Source of the DNA: Planctomycetales bacterium
Lineage (GTDB): Bacteria; Planctomycetota; Planctomycetia; Isosphaerales; Isosphaeraceae
Assembly (NCBI GenBank): GCA_027435495.1
Contig: DAHZZC010000620.1
Location: 1-6,733 of the forward strand
Length of the DNA stretch: 6,733 nucleotides
Direction of reading: 5' to 3'
Under the pieces are notes generated by a model, which saw only the letters and a program-made list of their open reading frames with translations, made no database searches and was not told where the DNA came from. The position numbers were made by a program, and so were the translations under genes. This document shows, piece by piece, positions 4,768 through 6,733 of this stretch. Positions within the stretch are counted from its first letter, which is position 1. The number at the start of each line of letters is the position of its first letter.

Positions 4768-5319
4768 ATGTCGAGGATCGGACGTAAGCCCATCCCCGTG
4801 CCACCGTCGGTCAAGGTCTCGATCGCCGATTCGATGATCGAGATCGAGGGTCCCAAGGGGAAACTCAGCTATTCTCACCGCCCGGAGATCGGCGTCTCCT
4901 TCGATCAGGGGAGCCGCGAGATCACCGTCACCCGCGCCAACGACGAACGCGAGAACCGGGCCCTCCACGGCCTCACTCGCAGCCTCGTCGCCAACATGGT
5001 CGAGGGCGTGACCAACGGCTACACGAAGCGACTGGAAATCGTCGGCGTTGGTTACCAGGCACAGTTGAAGAAGGCCAACACCGTGGCCCTGCAGGTCGGT
5101 TACGCCAACCAGATCGTTCTGGAGGCACCGTCGGGCGTGAGCGTGACAGTGCCGGACGCCACCCATGTCGTCATCACCGGCCCGGACAAACAGGCCGTCG
5201 GCCAGTTTGCCGCCGTTGTTCGCGATGTCCGCCGGCCCGAACCGTACAAGGGCAAGGGCATCCGCTATGAGGGCGAGGTCGTCCGCCGCAAGGCCGGCAA
5301 GGCGTTCGGGTCGAAGTAA
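4768..5319 (+). CDS. rplF: 50S ribosomal protein L6
   Basis: L6 is a two-domain protein at the base of the L7/L12 stalk, near the sarcin-ricin loop where translation factors act. The product from the ATG at 4768 has 183 residues, close to the usual 175-180. It begins MSRIGRKPIPVPPSV and shows EIEGPKGKLSY near residues 25-34, RALHGLTRSLVANMVEGVT at 64-82, LEIVGVGYQAQL near 89-100, and the L6 signature PEPYKGKGIRYEGEVVRRK at 157-175. GGAG at 4753-4756 supports the start, 11 bases away. The same frame is open back to 4696, but that part has no family match. It is followed after 39 bases by rplR in the conserved order. Confidence 0.97.
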   Translation: MSRIGRKPIPVPPSVKVSIADSMIEIEGPKGKLSYSHRPEIGVSFDQGSREITVTRANDERENRALHGLTRSLVANMVEGVTNGYTKRLEIVGVGYQAQLKKANTVALQVGYANQIVLEAPSGVSVTVPDATHVVITGPDKQAVGQFAAVVRDVRRPEPYKGKGIRYEGEVVRRKAGKAFGSK

Positions 5320-5345
5320 GGTCGTCTGGACCGTCCGAGAGAGGT

Positions 5346-5350
5346 AAGGG
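5346..5350 (+). promoter_or_regulatory. Shine-Dalgarno site of rplR (GTG start)
   Basis: AAGGG ends 8 bases before the GTG at 5359, with a second purine-rich GAGGT just upstream (5341-5345). Since there is no ATG before the conserved part of L18, this site fixes the GTG start. Confidence 0.7.
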
Positions 5351-5358
5351 ATCGTCCC

Positions 5359-5736
5359 GTGAACACCGCGAATCATCATCGGTCCGTGCAGAATCGCCGG
5401 CTCCGTCGCCAGCGGCACGTCCGCAACCGGATGTCGGGGACTCCCGAGCGTCCCCGGCTCGCCGTCTTCCGCAGCTCGAAACACATCTACGCCCAGATGA
5501 TCAACGACCATACCGGGACGACCCTCGTCGCCGCCAGCACCATGGAACCGGAGATCCGGTCTCAGGTGAAATACGGCGGCAACAAGGCCGCCGCCGAGAT
5601 CGTCGGGCGGATCGTTGCCGAGCGGGCCAAGCAGGCGGGTATTGACAAGGTTTGCTTCGACCGCCGAAGCTACAAGTATCATGGCCGAGTCGCCGCGCTG
5701 GCCCAGGCCGCTCGCGACGCCGGGCTTCAGTTCTAG
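5359..5736 (+). CDS. rplR: 50S ribosomal protein L18
   Basis: L18 binds 5S rRNA together with L5 and anchors it in the central protuberance. The 125-residue product has a basic N-terminus (NRRLRRQRHVRNRM, residues 12-25) and then GTPERPRLAVFRSSKHIYAQ at 27-46, GGNKAAAEIVGRIVAERA near 73-90, and the family end FDRRSYKYHGRVAALAQA followed by ARDAGLQF. The usual FDRGG motif reads FDRRS here, a small departure. The length is typical (about 117-125). It starts with GTG at 5359, backed by a good ribosome binding site. It lies between rplF and rpsE as in other bacteria. A GC hairpin begins at its stop codon. Confidence 0.96.
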   Translation: MNTANHHRSVQNRRLRRQRHVRNRMSGTPERPRLAVFRSSKHIYAQMINDHTGTTLVAASTMEPEIRSQVKYGGNKAAAEIVGRIVAERAKQAGIDKVCFDRRSYKYHGRVAALAQAARDAGLQF

Positions 5737-5751
5737 GCCCCCCGCGGGGCC
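5736..5751 (+). other. GC-only stem-loop at the rplR stop
   Basis: GGCCCC at 5736-5741 pairs perfectly with GGGGCC at 5746-5751 around CCGC. The first base of the stem is the last base of the rplR stop TAG. No T-run follows, so it is not a standard terminator. It could slow transcripts or mark an RNA end. Confidence 0.4.
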
Positions 5752-5787
5752 CATGCGAGCCATCATCCCGTATTCGACTGTCGTAAT

Positions 5788-5793
5788 GGAGGA
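5788..5793 (+). promoter_or_regulatory. Shine-Dalgarno site of rpsE (GTG start)
   Basis: GGAGGA, a near-perfect match to the anti-Shine-Dalgarno sequence, ends 8 bases before the GTG at 5802. It is one of the strongest ribosome binding sites in the window and fixes the GTG as the start. Confidence 0.8.
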
Positions 5794-5801
5794 ATTCGTC
5801 C

Positions 5802-6299
5802 GTGTCCAGCGACGCACGTGACCGCGATCGCGACCGCGGGGATTGGACCGAAAGCGTGGTCTCGATCCGCCGATGCGCCGCGGTCGTCAAGGGTGGCCGG
5901 CGCTTTAGCTTCAACGCACTTGTGGTCGTCGGCAATGGCCGAGGACAGGTCGCCTGGGGCTACGGCAAGGCCAACGAGGTCCCCCCAGCGGTCGAAAAAG
6001 GCGTCAAGGACGCCCACAAGCAAATGAAGCGGGTGAACCTCAAGGGGAGCACCATCCCGCATACGGTCATCGGTCGGTTCGGCGCAGCCCGGGTCATTCT
6101 GATGCCCGCGGCGCCCGGCACAGGCGTCATCGCCGGCGGGGCTGTTCGCGCCGTCGTCGAGTCGGCCGGCGTCCGCGATATCCTGACCAAGAGCTTCGGC
6201 TCCAATAACAAGCTCAATCTGGTCAAGGCGACCATCGACGCCCTGACGCAGCTTCGGACGAAGGACGAAATCGCTCGCCTTCGGGGAGTGGCGATCTAA
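5802..6299 (+). CDS. rpsE: 30S ribosomal protein S5
   Basis: S5 lies at the mRNA entry side of the 30S near helix 34 and the body-head junction, and affects decoding accuracy; changes in its N-terminal loop cause spectinomycin resistance in other bacteria. The 165-residue product has a short Asp/Arg-rich N-terminus (ARDRDRDRGDW), then the N-terminal RNA-binding domain with VVKGGRRFSFNALVVVGNGR at residues 28-47 and GYGKANEVPPAVEKG near 53-67. The C-terminal domain has GTGVIAGGAVRAVVESAGV at 106-124 and FGSNNKLNLVKATIDAL near 132-148. The length is typical. It starts with GTG behind a strong ribosome binding site. Its stop TAA shares a base with the rplO ATG, and rpmD, normally found after rpsE, is absent. 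Confidence 0.97.
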   Translation: MSSDARDRDRDRGDWTESVVSIRRCAAVVKGGRRFSFNALVVVGNGRGQVAWGYGKANEVPPAVEKGVKDAHKQMKRVNLKGSTIPHTVIGRFGAARVILMPAAPGTGVIAGGAVRAVVESAGVRDILTKSFGSNNKLNLVKATIDALTQLRTKDEIARLRGVAI

Positions 6300-6733
6300 T
6301 GCAATTGTACGACGTCCATCAGGGGATTCATCGCCGCAAGAAGCGGAAGCGCGTCGGCCGGGGTACCGGTTCGGGCCACGGCAAAACCGCCTCCAAGGGA
6401 CATAAGGGCCACTCGTCCCGGCAAGGGTTCAAGCAGAACCCGCTCTCCGAGGGCGGCCAGATGCCTCTGGCTCGTCGCGTCCCGAAGCGCGGTTTCTTCA
6501 ACGGCCGCTTCAAGAAGCATTACGTGATCGTCAATCTCGAAGACCTCGAAGAACGGTTCGATGCCGGCGCTCTGGTCGACGAGGCCGCTCTGAGGGCTCA
6601 CGGGCTGGTCAAGGGTCAGGAATTCGACGGGATCAAGATCCTCGGCGACGGCACCCCCACCAAGGCCCTGGAGGTCCACGCCACCAAGTTCAGCGCCTCG
6701 GCCGCCGAAAAGCTCGCGAAGGCCGGCGGCAAG
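6299..6733 (+). CDS. rplO: 50S ribosomal protein L15 (3' end beyond the window)
   Basis: L15 is a late-assembly 50S protein that winds an extended basic N-terminus through 23S rRNA. The frame from the ATG at 6299 gives 145 residues to the window edge with no stop, so the gene is partial on the right, probably by only a few residues since L15 is often 145-160 long. It shows the basic glycine-rich N-terminus KKRKRVGRGTGSGHGKT (residues 14-30), KGHKGHSSRQGF (33-44), EGGQMPLARRVPKRGF (51-66), and the C-terminal domain with YVIVNLEDLEERF (75-87), ALVDEAALRAHGLV and GIKILGDG (111-118). The ATG overlaps the rpsE stop (TAATG), with GGGGAG at 6283-6288 inside rpsE as the ribosome binding site, so translation is likely coupled. 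secY is expected next. Confidence 0.95.
   Translation, partial: MQLYDVHQGIHRRKKRKRVGRGTGSGHGKTASKGHKGHSSRQGFKQNPLSEGGQMPLARRVPKRGFFNGRFKKHYVIVNLEDLEERFDAGALVDEAALRAHGLVKGQEFDGIKILGDGTPTKALEVHATKFSASAAEKLAKAGGK

Noticed and set aside
5736..5751. Intrinsic terminator after rplR
   Set aside because: The stem is strong but no T-run follows, and rpsE lies just downstream in the same conserved operon.
4693..5817. 374-codon minus-strand open frame opposite rplF and rplR
   Set aside because: It is the longest open frame in the window but lies antisense to two highly conserved genes. Its composition (rich in Gly, Asp, Leu, Arg) is that of a shadow frame and no domain is recognisable.

Overview
The window is a run of ribosomal protein genes, all on the + strand. 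It covers the end of the S10 operon and most of the spc operon of a GC-rich bacterium. The order is rplV, rpsC, rplP, rpmC, rpsQ | rplN, rplX, rplE, rpsZ (zinc-type S14), rpsH, rplF, rplR, rpsE, rplO. This is the conserved bacterial order, except that rpmD (L30) is missing between rpsE and rplO. Fourteen genes are recognised. rplO runs off the right edge in frame without a stop. No mobile element, CRISPR array, tRNA, rRNA or non-ribosomal gene is visible.

The organism is most likely a planctomycete, perhaps of the Isosphaeraceae. This is an inference from high GC with GC-rich third codon positions, the form of the L24 protein (the stretch RVFKHMRPTQKNPQGGRL and four zinc-type cysteines), wide gaps between ribosomal genes, and the absence of L30. 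No database search was possible, so the assignment is moderate at best.

Layout: 1-51 is a leader with the rplV ribosome binding site. 52-1889 holds rplV, rpsC, rplP and rpmC, with rplP starting 62 bases inside the end of rpsC. 1924-2262 is rpsQ, the last gene of a classical S10 operon. 2263-2352 is the S10/spc junction and contains stem-loops. 2353-4057 holds rplN, rplX, rplE and rpsZ, with a structured 106-base gap before rplE. 4058-4303 is the longest non-coding stretch, with three strong inverted repeats and no convincing gene. 4304-6733 holds rpsH, rplF, rplR, rpsE and rplO.

All products are structural parts of the two ribosomal subunits: S3, S17, S14, S8 and S5 in the 30S, and L22, L16, L29, L14, L24, L5, L6, L18 and L15 in the 50S. 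Co-transcription allows balanced supply. Most genes have a recognisable Shine-Dalgarno sequence (rplX is the weakest), so translation is probably initiated gene by gene, except at the overlapping rpsC/rplP and rpsE/rplO pairs, which look translationally coupled. This is core housekeeping DNA and I see no new biological system. The points worth following are the overprinted S3 tail, the altered L24 KOW loop, the missing L30, and the structured gaps, two of which lie near known or plausible feedback sites.
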